A DNA stretch of 8,342 nt from Chitinophaga pinensis (GTDB taxonomy: Bacteria > Bacteroidota > Bacteroidia > AKYH767-A > OLB10): NCBI GenBank assembly GCA_945872015.1, contig CAMBYJ010000067.1:1-8342 (forward strand), read 5' to 3'. The position numbers were made by a program, and so were the translations under genes. The notes under the pieces are model-generated. The model did no database searches. It was given only the letters and a program-made list of their open reading frames with translations, and was not told where the DNA came from. Positions 1-6,415 of the stretch are shown one piece after another (position 1 is the stretch's first letter; each line of letters begins with the position of its first letter).

Positions 1-426
1 AAACATTTGTGCATCACGTCCATAAGGAGTAGATGTTTTAGATATCACCCAAGGGCCACGAGTCATATGTTCAACACCACCTGCAATCATTAAGTCAGCT
101 TCGCCTAACATTAACGAACGGCCTGCAGAAGCAATGGCTGATAATCCTGATGCACACAAACGATTAACGGTTTCTCCAGGAATAGATACAGGTAATCCTG
201 CAAGTAAAGTAGCCATACGTGCAATATTTCTATTGTCTTCACCTGCTTGATTAGCACAACCCATAATCACGTCACCAACGGAAGAAAAATCGACTCCGTT
301 ATTTTTTTCAGCGAGCTTTCTTAAAACTAAAGCAGCTAAATCATCTGCGCGAACAGGTGATAATGTTCCACCAAAATTACCGATAGGTGTTCTTACACCA
401 TTAACAATGTATGCGTTCTTAATCAT
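1..426 (-). CDS. paaJ: 3-oxoadipyl-CoA / 3-oxo-5,6-dehydrosuberyl-CoA thiolase PaaJ, N-terminal part
   Basis: This is the first 142 codons of a thiolase; the rest lies beyond the left edge, and family members are about 400 residues long. The frame is open to base 1 and starts with ATG at 426. Visible features are the thiolase N-terminus with VRTPIG (11-16) and VRADDLAAL (25-33), the block CANQAGEDNRN (57-67), and NRLCASG (88-94), in which Cys91 is the expected acyl-accepting nucleophile. The CANQAGEDNRN-IARMATLLAGLP stretch is typical of the PaaJ/PcaF branch rather than general acetyl-CoA acetyltransferases. In phenylacetate degradation the enzyme cleaves 3-oxoacyl-CoA intermediates with CoA to give acetyl-CoA and finally succinyl-CoA. 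One base separates it from the paaI stop codon, which suggests translational coupling. PcaF is the main alternative name, but the operon context favours PaaJ. The C-terminal catalytic Cys and His motifs cannot be checked here. Confidence 0.93.
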   Translation of the reverse strand, partial: MIKNAYIVNGVRTPIGNFGGTLSPVRADDLAALVLRKLAEKNNGVDFSSVGDVIMGCANQAGEDNRNIARMATLLAGLPVSIPGETVNRLCASGLSAIASAGRSLMLGEADLMIAGGVEHMTRGPWVISKTSTPYGRDAQMF

Positions 427-427
427 T

Positions 428-856
428 TTATTTTTCTTCAGGGAACCACTCCTTCGATGTTCTGTAAACGACACCCTTGAATAAGGCAACTGTTTGTCCT
501 TGTTCATTCGTTACAGTAATCGAATAAATTCCAATTTTATTAGTTAAACTTTTTTCTTCTGAAATAGCATAAATCACATCGTCTTCTTTCAAAGAGATGG
601 TATGCGATATCGATGTTTCAACAGAGACACTCTGACGACCATGCGAATTGGAGGCGAATGCTAAGGCACTATCAGCAAGCGAGAATGTAATTCCACCATG
701 TGCTATACCAAATCCATTTAGCATTTCTTTTCTGATTTTCATTTTCAACTTACAAAAACCGGGAGTTACTTCAAGCACTTCAATACCTAACCACTGACTA
801 AACCAATCGTGGTCGTACATTCTTGCAACAATTTTATTTGCTTGATTGGGCTCCAT
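428..856 (-). CDS. paaI: Hotdog-fold acyl-CoA thioesterase PaaI
   Basis: A complete 142-residue protein of the size usual for PaaI (about 140). It is a single hotdog domain of the 4HBT/PaaI type. The signature runs from MLNG (45-48) through HGG (53-55) to SLADSALAFASNSHG (59-73). Asp62 corresponds to the catalytic acidic residue of the family. The conserved QTVALFKG block lies near the C-terminus. In the pathway it is thought to hydrolyse ring-hydroxylated or otherwise stalled phenylacetyl-CoA esters and so release trapped CoA; it is not an obligate step. It acts in the cytoplasm, and family members are usually tetramers. It starts 12 bases after the paaH stop codon and ends one base before paaJ. 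No strong ribosome binding site precedes the ATG. Confidence 0.94.
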   Translation of the reverse strand: MEPNQANKIVARMYDHDWFSQWLGIEVLEVTPGFCKLKMKIRKEMLNGFGIAHGGITFSLADSALAFASNSHGRQSVSVETSISHTISLKEDDVIYAISEEKSLTNKIGIYSITVTNEQGQTVALFKGVVYRTSKEWFPEEK

Positions 857-868
857 AAATGCTTCGAA

Positions 869-2041
869 TTAATTAAAAAACGATTTATTCTCTCTTGCCA
901 TCTGACGTAATAAAACAGAGGCACGATAACGATCATCGTGATACTCTACATACAACGAATCCAACAATGACAATACTTTCTCAACTCCTATTTCATCAGC
1001 CCATTTTAACAATCCCTTCGGATAATTAACTCCTTTTGTCATTGATAAATCGATATCTTCTGCAGTAGCAATTTTATAATACAAGGCATCAGCAGCTTCA
1101 TTGATAAGCATTGTTAAAACACGAATAACAATTTCACTTGCTAAGTCATCATCGGCTTTTACTTCTGGCTTACCAGCATTTTCACTGTAATCGTAATACC
1201 CCATTCCCGTTTTTCTACCTAGTCTTCCTGACTCGACCATCTTCTTTTGAATTAAAGAAGGACGAAAACGAGCATCGAAATAAAACTGCTTCCAAACGGT
1301 TTCAGTAACCGTGTAATTTATATCGTTGCCAATTAAATCCATCAATTCAAAGGGACCCATTTTAAATCCTCCTTTGTCGCGCATAGCAGCATCAACTGTT
1401 GCCATATCAGCAATTCCTTCTTCAACAATCTTTAGTGATTCACCATAATAAGGACGCGCTACACGATTCACAATAAACCCTGGAGTATCCTTAGCAATTA
1501 CAGGAACTTTTTTCCATGACTGCATTAACACTTTACATTCTTCTGCTAATCCCTCTTTTGTTTGCAAAGCAGGAATCACTTCAACTAAAGGCATTAACGG
1601 CGCAGGATTAAAAAAATGCAATCCGATTACTCGCTCTGGATGATTACATGCGGCAGCAACAGATGTAACAGATAAGGATGATGTATTTGATGCAAGAATA
1701 CATGAAGGGTTAACTACTTTTTCTAAAGCAGAGAAGATTTCTTTTTTTACTTCTAAAATTTCAACTACTGCTTCAATAATTAAATCCGCCGAGGAAAATC
1801 CATTAAGCGAATCTATAACGGTAATGCGTTTACAGAAAGCTGTCATATCTTCTGATGACATCTTTCCTTTCTCAACAAGTTTAGCTAACGAAGCTTCTGT
1901 TTTTTTTAAAGCATTACTAGCGGCACCTTCTTTCGCATCAAATAAAAAAACCTGATGACCGGCAGCAGCAGCCACTTGTGCAATTCCACTTCCCATTGCA
2001 CCAGCACCAATAACACCAACAATTGATTTTTCTGATAACAT
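869..2041 (-). CDS. paaH: 3-hydroxyacyl-CoA dehydrogenase PaaH (390 aa)
   Basis: An NAD-dependent 3-hydroxyacyl-CoA dehydrogenase that oxidises 3-hydroxyadipyl-CoA to 3-oxoadipyl-CoA in the lower phenylacetate pathway. I place the start at the ATG at 2041. It has a clear AGGAG six bases upstream and lies one base after the paaG stop codon, and the Rossmann fold begins right after it. An in-frame ATG at 2086 lies inside paaG and would add 15 residues with no family match. The Rossmann nucleotide loop is GAGAMG (12-17), with Asp35 at the end of strand 2 as expected for NAD. ASNTSSLS (117-124) and HFFNP with the downstream Glu (His142, Glu154) form the substrate and catalytic region. KDTPGFIVNR opens the C-terminal dimerisation domain, GRKTGMGYYDY ends it, and a second helical C-terminal repeat follows. 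At 390 residues it is shorter than the roughly 475-residue E. coli PaaH. A general 3-hydroxybutyryl-CoA dehydrogenase activity is the alternative. Confidence 0.92.
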   Translation of the reverse strand: MLSEKSIVGVIGAGAMGSGIAQVAAAAGHQVFLFDAKEGAASNALKKTEASLAKLVEKGKMSSEDMTAFCKRITVIDSLNGFSSADLIIEAVVEILEVKKEIFSALEKVVNPSCILASNTSSLSVTSVAAACNHPERVIGLHFFNPAPLMPLVEVIPALQTKEGLAEECKVLMQSWKKVPVIAKDTPGFIVNRVARPYYGESLKIVEEGIADMATVDAAMRDKGGFKMGPFELMDLIGNDINYTVTETVWKQFYFDARFRPSLIQKKMVESGRLGRKTGMGYYDYSENAGKPEVKADDDLASEIVIRVLTMLINEAADALYYKIATAEDIDLSMTKGVNYPKGLLKWADEIGVEKVLSLLDSLYVEYHDDRYRASVLLRQMARENKSFFN

Positions 2042-2042
2042 A

Positions 2043-2819
2043 TTATTCTCCTTTAAATACAGGCAATCGTTTTTCAAGAAAGGCATTCACACCTTCTTTA
2101 TGATCGTAGGTTTGTCCCGCTTGCGCCTGATATACTTCTTCTAACTTGAGTTGTTGTTTTAAATCGGATGTTGCAGATTGATTTAAAAGCATTTTCGTTA
2201 AGGCGATACCTTTAGTAGGCATATTCGCCAGCTGATTACAAATTTTATCCGCTTCAGCCTTTAACATGTCATCATTAAAACATTTATAAACCATACCCAT
2301 TTCTGCTGCTTCTTTACCTCCGACTTTATCAGCAAGCATCATTAATCCTGCTGCACGTTGAGAACCTATCAAGCGTGGAAGAAAAAATGTTCCGCCACTA
2401 TCTGGTATTAATCCGATTTTACTGAAAGCCTGAATGAATGATGCAGACTCGCCAGCTAGCACGATATCACACGCTAACGCAATATTTGCTCCCGCTCCTG
2501 CAGCTACTCCATGCACAACTGCAACAACTGGCTTTTGTGCTTCGCGAATTTTAATGATAATTGGATTATAATGCTCATCAACTATTTTCTGAATTCCTGG
2601 TCCATCGGGAGCAATTGCCTCAGATAAATCCTGACCCGCACAAAACGCTTTCCCTTCAGCATCAATTAAGATACAGCGCACACTATTATCTGACGAAAAA
2701 GCATCAAGTGAGGCTTGCATTTGCAAGGCCATCTCGCGATTAAAACTATTAAACTTTTCTGGACGGTTAAGCTTGATGCGGCCTACCCCATTTTCAATCG
2801 TAGCAGTAATTAAACTCAT
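2043..2819 (-). CDS. paaG: 1,2-epoxyphenylacetyl-CoA isomerase PaaG
   Basis: A 258-residue enoyl-CoA hydratase/isomerase (crotonase) family protein. It shows LNRPEKFNSFN (17-27), AFCAGQDL (58-65), the oxyanion-hole segment GVAAGAGANIALACD (104-118), and AFSKIGLIPDSGGT (131-144). Asp140 aligns with the catalytic Asp of PaaG. The second acidic residue of true hydratases is absent, as expected for an isomerase. The AGQDL and GLIPDxGGT forms are typical of PaaG rather than PaaF. The enzyme converts the ring-epoxide of phenylacetyl-CoA into the seven-membered oxepin-CoA, and PaaG also isomerises a later enoyl-CoA. It starts 67 bases after paaD, with AGGAAG ten bases before the ATG, and its last codons carry the ribosome binding site of paaH. 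A second hydratase-type gene (paaF) is not in the window. Confidence 0.93.
   Translation of the reverse strand: MSLITATIENGVGRIKLNRPEKFNSFNREMALQMQASLDAFSSDNSVRCILIDAEGKAFCAGQDLSEAIAPDGPGIQKIVDEHYNPIIIKIREAQKPVVAVVHGVAAGAGANIALACDIVLAGESASFIQAFSKIGLIPDSGGTFFLPRLIGSQRAAGLMMLADKVGGKEAAEMGMVYKCFNDDMLKAEADKICNQLANMPTKGIALTKMLLNQSATSDLKQQLKLEEVYQAQAGQTYDHKEGVNAFLEKRLPVFKGE
2048..2054 (-). promoter_or_regulatory. Ribosome binding site deciding the paaH start
   Basis: On the minus strand AAAGGAG lies six bases before the ATG at 2041, inside the last codons of paaG (its Lys-Gly-Glu end). It is the strongest Shine-Dalgarno match in the paa cluster and supports the 390-residue paaH start over the upstream in-frame ATG at 2086. 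Confidence 0.75.
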
Positions 2820-2829
2820 CTTAAAATTT

Positions 2830-2835
2830 CTTCCT
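2830..2835 (-). promoter_or_regulatory. Ribosome binding site of paaG
   Basis: AGGAAG on the minus strand, ten bases before the paaG ATG at 2819. It lies in the 67-base paaD-paaG gap, which shows no convincing terminator hairpin and no good promoter pair. Read-through from paaD into paaG is therefore likely. Confidence 0.5.
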
Positions 2836-2886
2836 ACAAAGAAAACTAAAAAAGGCTTTCGTTATGCGATAATTATGAATGAAGTA

Positions 2887-3381
2887 TCAGTGACATTTGA
2901 ACTGCTCAAACGGTTGACAACAGGCATTACAAAAGTGTAAAGCTTTGCAGGCTGTCGAACCAAATCGGCTAGTTAATGAAGTATCAGTTGAACTACAAAA
3001 AGGACATGCGACAGGTCCTTTATCGTTATTGGCAAAAGGATGTAAATTTTCGAAAGAAATCTTATCAGGCGGAGCAATACCATATGCGCGTAACTTCTCC
3101 TTTGTTTCGTCCGACATCCAGTCTGTTGTCCAAGCTGGTTTGTAAATCGTTTTAATTAATGGAGTTAATCCAACCAACAAAAGTTTCGCTCTGATTTGTT
3201 CCTCCATACTTTTCAAAGCAGGGCAACCAGAATACGTTGGAGTAATATCCACTTGAACATTAGAATCAGTTAGACGGACATCGCGTACTACACCTAACTC
3301 AACAATACTGATTGCAGGAACTTCAGGATCAGGAATTGAATTTAGCAAATCCCAGATTTCACGAACATCAAGTGTTACCAT
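2887..3381 (-). CDS. paaD: Phenylacetyl-CoA epoxidase assembly protein PaaD
   Basis: A complete 164-residue PaaD, the usual length. The N-terminal MIP18/DUF59 domain has the IPDPEVP (16-22) signature, then TPTYSGCPA (47-55) with the conserved Cys53, and PAWTTDWM (82-89). A C-terminal zinc-ribbon-like segment has Cys126/Cys129 and Cys151/Cys154, plus RFGSTACKAL (139-148) and the terminal FKC (161-163). PaaD is needed for an active phenylacetyl-CoA epoxidase and is thought to help assemble or repair metal centres (the Fe-S or diiron parts) rather than being a stable catalytic subunit. The ATG overlaps the last seven bases of paaC, so translation is probably coupled. In many Proteobacteria paaE follows directly; here paaG follows after 67 bases. 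Confidence 0.95.
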   Translation of the reverse strand: MVTLDVREIWDLLNSIPDPEVPAISIVELGVVRDVRLTDSNVQVDITPTYSGCPALKSMEEQIRAKLLLVGLTPLIKTIYKPAWTTDWMSDETKEKLRAYGIAPPDKISFENLHPFANNDKGPVACPFCSSTDTSLTSRFGSTACKALHFCNACCQPFEQFKCH

Positions 3382-4145
3382 ACGGCATCAGGATACATTC
3401 GAGGCAAGTATTGCATTTCAGCTAGTAAAAACCCAAAATGTTCTGAGTGCACACCTTTTAATCCGCCAGATGCAAAATAGGTGGTGTTTTCAGGAATAGA
3501 CAAAGTAGCTTTAGCGAAAATTTCCGTTACCATTTTCGTCCATTCATTGCGAACACTCTCTTTATCGAATGCTATACCGTTACTGATTAATAATTCATCG
3601 ATACTATCTTGCTCAAAAAGTTCATTAGTAAAAGACCATAATTCGTTCAATGAATTTTGAATACGTTGATGACTTTCAGCAGTACCATCTCCAAGACGAA
3701 CAACCCATTCACCTGAATGGCGCACATGATACGTTACTTCTTTTATCGATTTGGCTGCTAGTCCTGAAATTGTTTCATCTGTGCTCTTCATTAAATCGCG
3801 GAACATCAGATAATCGAAACAACCGTTTAAAAACAACTTCATCATCGTAAATCCGAAATCCTTATTATCAGGTAATTCTACCATTAATTTATTTCTAAAC
3901 TCTCTTTCCCCTCTATGAAATGCATAAATATCTTCTGTTTTACCATTACCTTCTAATTGTGCAGCGTAAGTATAAAACCCACGTGATTGCCCAATAAGAT
4001 CCAGCGCCATATTACTCATTGCAATATCTTCTTCGAGAATTGGTCCATGGCCTGTCCACTCAGAAATTCGTTGCGCATGAATCAATGAATTATCAGCAAT
4101 ACGAAGACAATATTCAATTAATGCTTTATTTAAATCCGTCATCAT
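3375..4145 (-). CDS. paaC: Phenylacetyl-CoA epoxidase subunit PaaC
   Basis: A 256-residue ferritin-like helical protein, slightly longer than E. coli PaaC (about 248). Family blocks are ALDLIGQSR near residue 47, KSIKEVTYHVRHSGEW near 133, and the C-terminal GVHSEHFGFLLAEMQYLPR near 231. PaaC is the non-catalytic structural partner of PaaA in the multicomponent epoxidase and helps hold the substrate-binding PaaAC heterodimer. Two adjacent ATGs (4145 and 4142) are possible starts. The first overlaps the paaB stop codon in an ATGA arrangement and the second shares one base with it, so both fit translational coupling. The gene end overlaps paaD by seven bases. The cluster order A-B-C-D supports the call. 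Confidence 0.95.
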   Translation of the reverse strand: MMTDLNKALIEYCLRIADNSLIHAQRISEWTGHGPILEEDIAMSNMALDLIGQSRGFYTYAAQLEGNGKTEDIYAFHRGEREFRNKLMVELPDNKDFGFTMMKLFLNGCFDYLMFRDLMKSTDETISGLAAKSIKEVTYHVRHSGEWVVRLGDGTAESHQRIQNSLNELWSFTNELFEQDSIDELLISNGIAFDKESVRNEWTKMVTEIFAKATLSIPENTTYFASGGLKGVHSEHFGFLLAEMQYLPRMYPDAVW

Positions 4146-4432
4146 ATTTGTTTTAAACCGTCAGCTGTTTTGAAAAAGTTAGGAGAGCGATACATTTTAT
4201 CATTTGCAGGATCGAAGAATGAGCCCGAATCTTCTGGAGAGGAAGCAATGATTGCAGCACTTGGAACCACCCAAATATTAACGCCTTCTTGTCTTCTGCT
4301 ATATACATCTCTAGCATTTAAAAGTGCGATTTCGCCATCAGGAGCGTGAACGCTACCTGCATGCTCATGAGCAGCACCTTGTTTTTTTTGAGTGAATACT
4401 TCCCACGTAGGCCATTGATGATTTGAATCCAT
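4142..4432 (-). CDS. paaB: Phenylacetyl-CoA epoxidase subunit PaaB
   Basis: A 96-residue protein matching the small PaaB family in length (about 95) and motifs: WPTWEVF at the start, KKQGAAHEHAGSVHAPD, ALLNARDVYSRRQEG, NIWVV, and a C-terminal FFDPANDKMYR. PaaB is a non-catalytic subunit of the ring-1,2-epoxidase that bridges PaaAC units and is required for activity, possibly by supporting contact with the reductase. It starts 19 bases after the paaA stop codon, with no recognisable Shine-Dalgarno sequence in the AT-rich gap. It ends in an overlap with the paaC start. Confidence 0.95.
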   Translation of the reverse strand: MDSNHQWPTWEVFTQKKQGAAHEHAGSVHAPDGEIALLNARDVYSRRQEGVNIWVVPSAAIIASSPEDSGSFFDPANDKMYRSPNFFKTADGLKQI

Positions 4433-4451
4433 TTTATTGAAAATTAATTTA

Positions 4452-5402
4452 TTAATTCACTTTTTTCTTTTCAGCATATGCTTTAGCAGCATCACGCACC
4501 CATTGTCCGTTAGAATGAGCATCATTACGTTGCTTCAATCGTAATTTATTACAAGGACCATTACCATTAATTACCTGAAAAAATTCATCCCAGTTAATTT
4601 CACCAAAATCATAATGGCGGGTTTCTTCATTCCACTTCAATTTATCATCTGGAACTTTAAGTCCAATAGCCTGAGCCTGTTCAACTGTTCTATCAATAAA
4701 ACGCTGACGTAAATCGTCGTTGGTAAACAACTTTACCTTCCATTTCAAAAGGTCGGCACTATTTGGAGACTCCTTATCTGAAGGACCAAACATCATTAGA
4801 GATGGCCACCACCAACGATTCATCGCATCTTGAGCCATTTCTTTTTGCTCTAGAGTACCTCTCATCAAATAAGCTAAAATCTGATAACCTTGTTTGTTAT
4901 GAAAATTCTCTTCTCTGCAAATACGTAGCATCGCACGAGAATAGGGTCCGTAAGAACACTTAGCCAACACCGTTTGATTTACAATTGCAGCACCATCTAC
5001 TAACCAACCAATAGCACCGATATCGGCCCATGTTAAAGTTGGATAATTAAAAATAGAGGAATATTTTGCTTTTCCAGCTAACAATTGATCAATCATTTCA
5101 GAGCGATCCATGCCTAATGTTTCAGCAGCACTGTAAATATACAAGCCATGACCAGCCTCATCCTGAACCTTTGCAATTAGGATGGCTTTACGCGCTAAAG
5201 AGGGCGCCCTTGTAATCCAATTACCTTCAGGCAACATTCCAACAACCTCTGAATGAGCGTGTTGAGACATCATTCTTAATAATTGCTTGCGATACTTTTC
5301 TGGCATCCAATCTTTGGGTTCAATTACTTTACCCGCTTGAATACTGTCGTTGAATGCATTTTCCATTTCGGATAAATCATCCGATTTTACATTTATGTCC
5401 AT
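4452..5402 (-). CDS. paaA: Phenylacetyl-CoA epoxidase catalytic subunit PaaA
   Basis: The diiron catalytic subunit of the multicomponent oxygenase that converts phenylacetyl-CoA to its ring 1,2-epoxide using O2 and electrons from a reductase. From the ATG at 5402 it is 316 residues, against about 309 in E. coli. The reading frame stays open to a TTG at 5459, but the extra 19 residues match nothing in the family and that TTG falls in the putative promoter, so I reject it. Conserved blocks are EPKDWMPEKYRK (28-39), QHAHSEVVGMLPEGNW (47-62), KVQDEAGHG (78-86), WADIGAIGWLVDGAAIVNQ (125-143) and CREENFHNKQG (162-172). Likely diiron ligands are Glu52, Glu82, His85, Asp136, Glu165 and His168, all present. 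It is the first gene of the cluster. Confidence 0.96.
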   Translation of the reverse strand: MDINVKSDDLSEMENAFNDSIQAGKVIEPKDWMPEKYRKQLLRMMSQHAHSEVVGMLPEGNWITRAPSLARKAILIAKVQDEAGHGLYIYSAAETLGMDRSEMIDQLLAGKAKYSSIFNYPTLTWADIGAIGWLVDGAAIVNQTVLAKCSYGPYSRAMLRICREENFHNKQGYQILAYLMRGTLEQKEMAQDAMNRWWWPSLMMFGPSDKESPNSADLLKWKVKLFTNDDLRQRFIDRTVEQAQAIGLKVPDDKLKWNEETRHYDFGEINWDEFFQVINGNGPCNKLRLKQRNDAHSNGQWVRDAAKAYAEKKKVN

Positions 5403-5428
5403 CGATTTAAATAGTCTTATTAACTTTG

Positions 5429-5460
5429 CTAAAATAATAGTTACGACTAACCTACGCAAA
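5429..5460 (-). promoter_or_regulatory. Putative Bacteroidota-type promoter of the paa operon
   Basis: Read on the minus strand, TTTG at 5460-5457 is followed by 20 bases and then TATTTTAG at 5436-5429. This resembles the Bacteroidota housekeeping promoter (TTTG near -33, TAnnTTTG near -7), with a mismatch in the last part of the -7 box (TTAG for TTTG). It would leave an untranslated leader of roughly 20 bases before the paaA ATG at 5402. The match is short and the region is AT-rich, so this is an inference by pattern. Confidence 0.4.
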
Positions 5461-5558
5461 TGAGATTCGTCAGATTAAAATAACATTTTTTTCAGCTAAA
5501 AGTTTATTCGAACATGTTGAGATTTTGTGTAACATCGTAGAAAATTTTTTAGTCGAAC
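5440..5558. repeat. Imperfect inverted repeat in the divergent spacer
   Basis: The left arm GTTACGACTAA (5440-5450) and the right arm TTAGTCGAAC (5549-5558) are reverse complements apart from one extra A in the left arm. The arms are about 98 bases apart. The left arm lies in the spacer of the putative paa promoter, so it could be an operator. A chance match is possible at this length. Confidence 0.25.
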
Positions 5559-5603
5559 TTTAACCCTAATGAGCATACTTAAAATCAAACTAACACATTA
5601 ATT

Positions 5604-6386
5604 ATGAAGAAGATTCAACAATCTTTTATTGCACTTACTTTATTATTGCTTTTAGGGTCATGCAGGAATGTATTGGAGGTAACCTATTTTCAGCAATCTA
5701 AGGATACCGCGGTTGTAAGTAAACAAAAATTTATTGAAGAACATTATGTAACAATAATACAACCTTACGATATTTTATCCATTTATGTTAGCAGTTTAAA
5801 CCCGGAAGCAACAGCATTCTTTAACGTTTTTAACAAATCAGAAGGACCAACAGTTGGAGACAGCTACTCTACCCGACCCAATGTGGGCTATTTAGTTGAT
5901 GCCGAAGGAAATATTGATATGCCATTAGTTGGGAAAATTAAATTGGTAGGTTTATCGACTATACAAGCTAAAGACTATATCCAAAAGCAATTAGAAAAAT
6001 ACCTGCAGCAGCCAAGCGTAAGAATTTATTTTGAGAACTTCAAAGTTACTTTGCTTGGAGAGGTTACTAACCCTGGAGTTTATACAGTAACTAATGAAAA
6101 ACTAACATTACCAGAGGCAATTGGATTAGCTGGCGATTTAACTATTTTTGGAAATAGAAAAGATGTAATGCTTATTCGCGAAGTTAAAGGAGAAAAGATA
6201 TACATCCCTATAGACCTAACCAGAAGAGATTTGTTTTATTCGCCTTATTACTACTTGCATTCAAACGACATTTTATACATTCCACCAGTGAAAGGTAAGG
6301 TATCGCAGTCAGACAACTTCTATAAAGTAGCTCCTTTTCTTCTTAGCTTAGCAACGTTAGCCGCATTTGTGTTAGTTCGCCGATAA
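5604..6386 (+). CDS. Wza-like outer-membrane polysaccharide export lipoprotein
   Basis: A 260-residue lipoprotein. A signal peptide (Lys2-Lys3, hydrophobic 8-17) ends in the lipobox LGSC with Cys20 as the lipidation site. A polysaccharide export (Poly_export/BexD-Wza) domain covers about 48-145, with QPYDILSIYVSS (53-64) and LVDAEGNIDMPLVGKIKL (97-114). A SLBB domain follows at about 147-228, with VTLLGEVTNPGVYTV (148-162). A hydrophobic helix at 242-258 (APFLLSLATLAAFVLV) ends in two arginines. In the Wza family a C-terminal helix forms the outer-membrane pore, and this segment probably has that role. The protein is shorter than E. coli Wza (about 380), consistent with a single SLBB domain as is common in Bacteroidota. 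It would form the secretion channel for capsule or exopolysaccharide with the co-polymerase encoded 29 bases downstream. The ATG is preceded by AT-rich sequence without a Shine-Dalgarno motif. Confidence 0.9.
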   Translation: MKKIQQSFIALTLLLLLGSCRNVLEVTYFQQSKDTAVVSKQKFIEEHYVTIIQPYDILSIYVSSLNPEATAFFNVFNKSEGPTVGDSYSTRPNVGYLVDAEGNIDMPLVGKIKLVGLSTIQAKDYIQKQLEKYLQQPSVRIYFENFKVTLLGEVTNPGVYTVTNEKLTLPEAIGLAGDLTIFGNRKDVMLIREVKGEKIYIPIDLTRRDLFYSPYYYLHSNDILYIPPVKGKVSQSDNFYKVAPFLLSLATLAAFVLVRR

Positions 6387-6415
6387 CATTATTAATTACA
6401 AAATCAACTATTACA

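Larger units (their letters stand above)
5403..5603. other. Divergent intergenic region between paaA and the export locus
   Basis: A 201-base AT-rich spacer from which paaA is transcribed leftward and the Wza-like gene rightward. It contains the putative paa promoter, an imperfect inverted repeat (arms 5440-5450 and 5549-5558), a short AACATGTT palindrome at 5511-5518, and the hexamer TCGAAC at both 5508-5513 and 5553-5558. No small gene is convincing here. I found no clear TTTG / TAnnTTTG pair driving the rightward gene. Confidence 0.6.

Noticed and set aside
2042..2086. N-terminal extension of PaaH from an ATG at 2086
   Set aside because: It lies inside the paaG coding region, and the ATG at 2041 has a good AGGAG at the right spacing.
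2561..2743. 60-codon open frame on the plus strand inside paaG
   Set aside because: It lies wholly opposite conserved paaG coding sequence and has no recognisable domain or initiation signal.
2855..2875. Possible terminator hairpin between paaD and paaG (TTATGCGATAA)
   Set aside because: The stem is only four AT base pairs and no T-run follows at the right distance, so it would not terminate transcription.
2945..3145. 66-codon open frame on the plus strand inside paaD
   Set aside because: Antisense to the conserved PaaD zinc-ribbon region; no family features.
3650..3850. 66-codon open frame on the plus strand inside paaC
   Set aside because: Antisense shadow of paaC with low-complexity content only.
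4763..4963. 66-codon open frame on the plus strand inside paaA
   Set aside because: Antisense to highly conserved PaaA diiron-domain sequence; no support of its own.
5403..5459. N-terminal extension of PaaA from a TTG at 5459
   Set aside because: The 19 added residues match nothing in PaaA, and the TTG overlaps the putative -33 box; the ATG at 5402 gives the family length.
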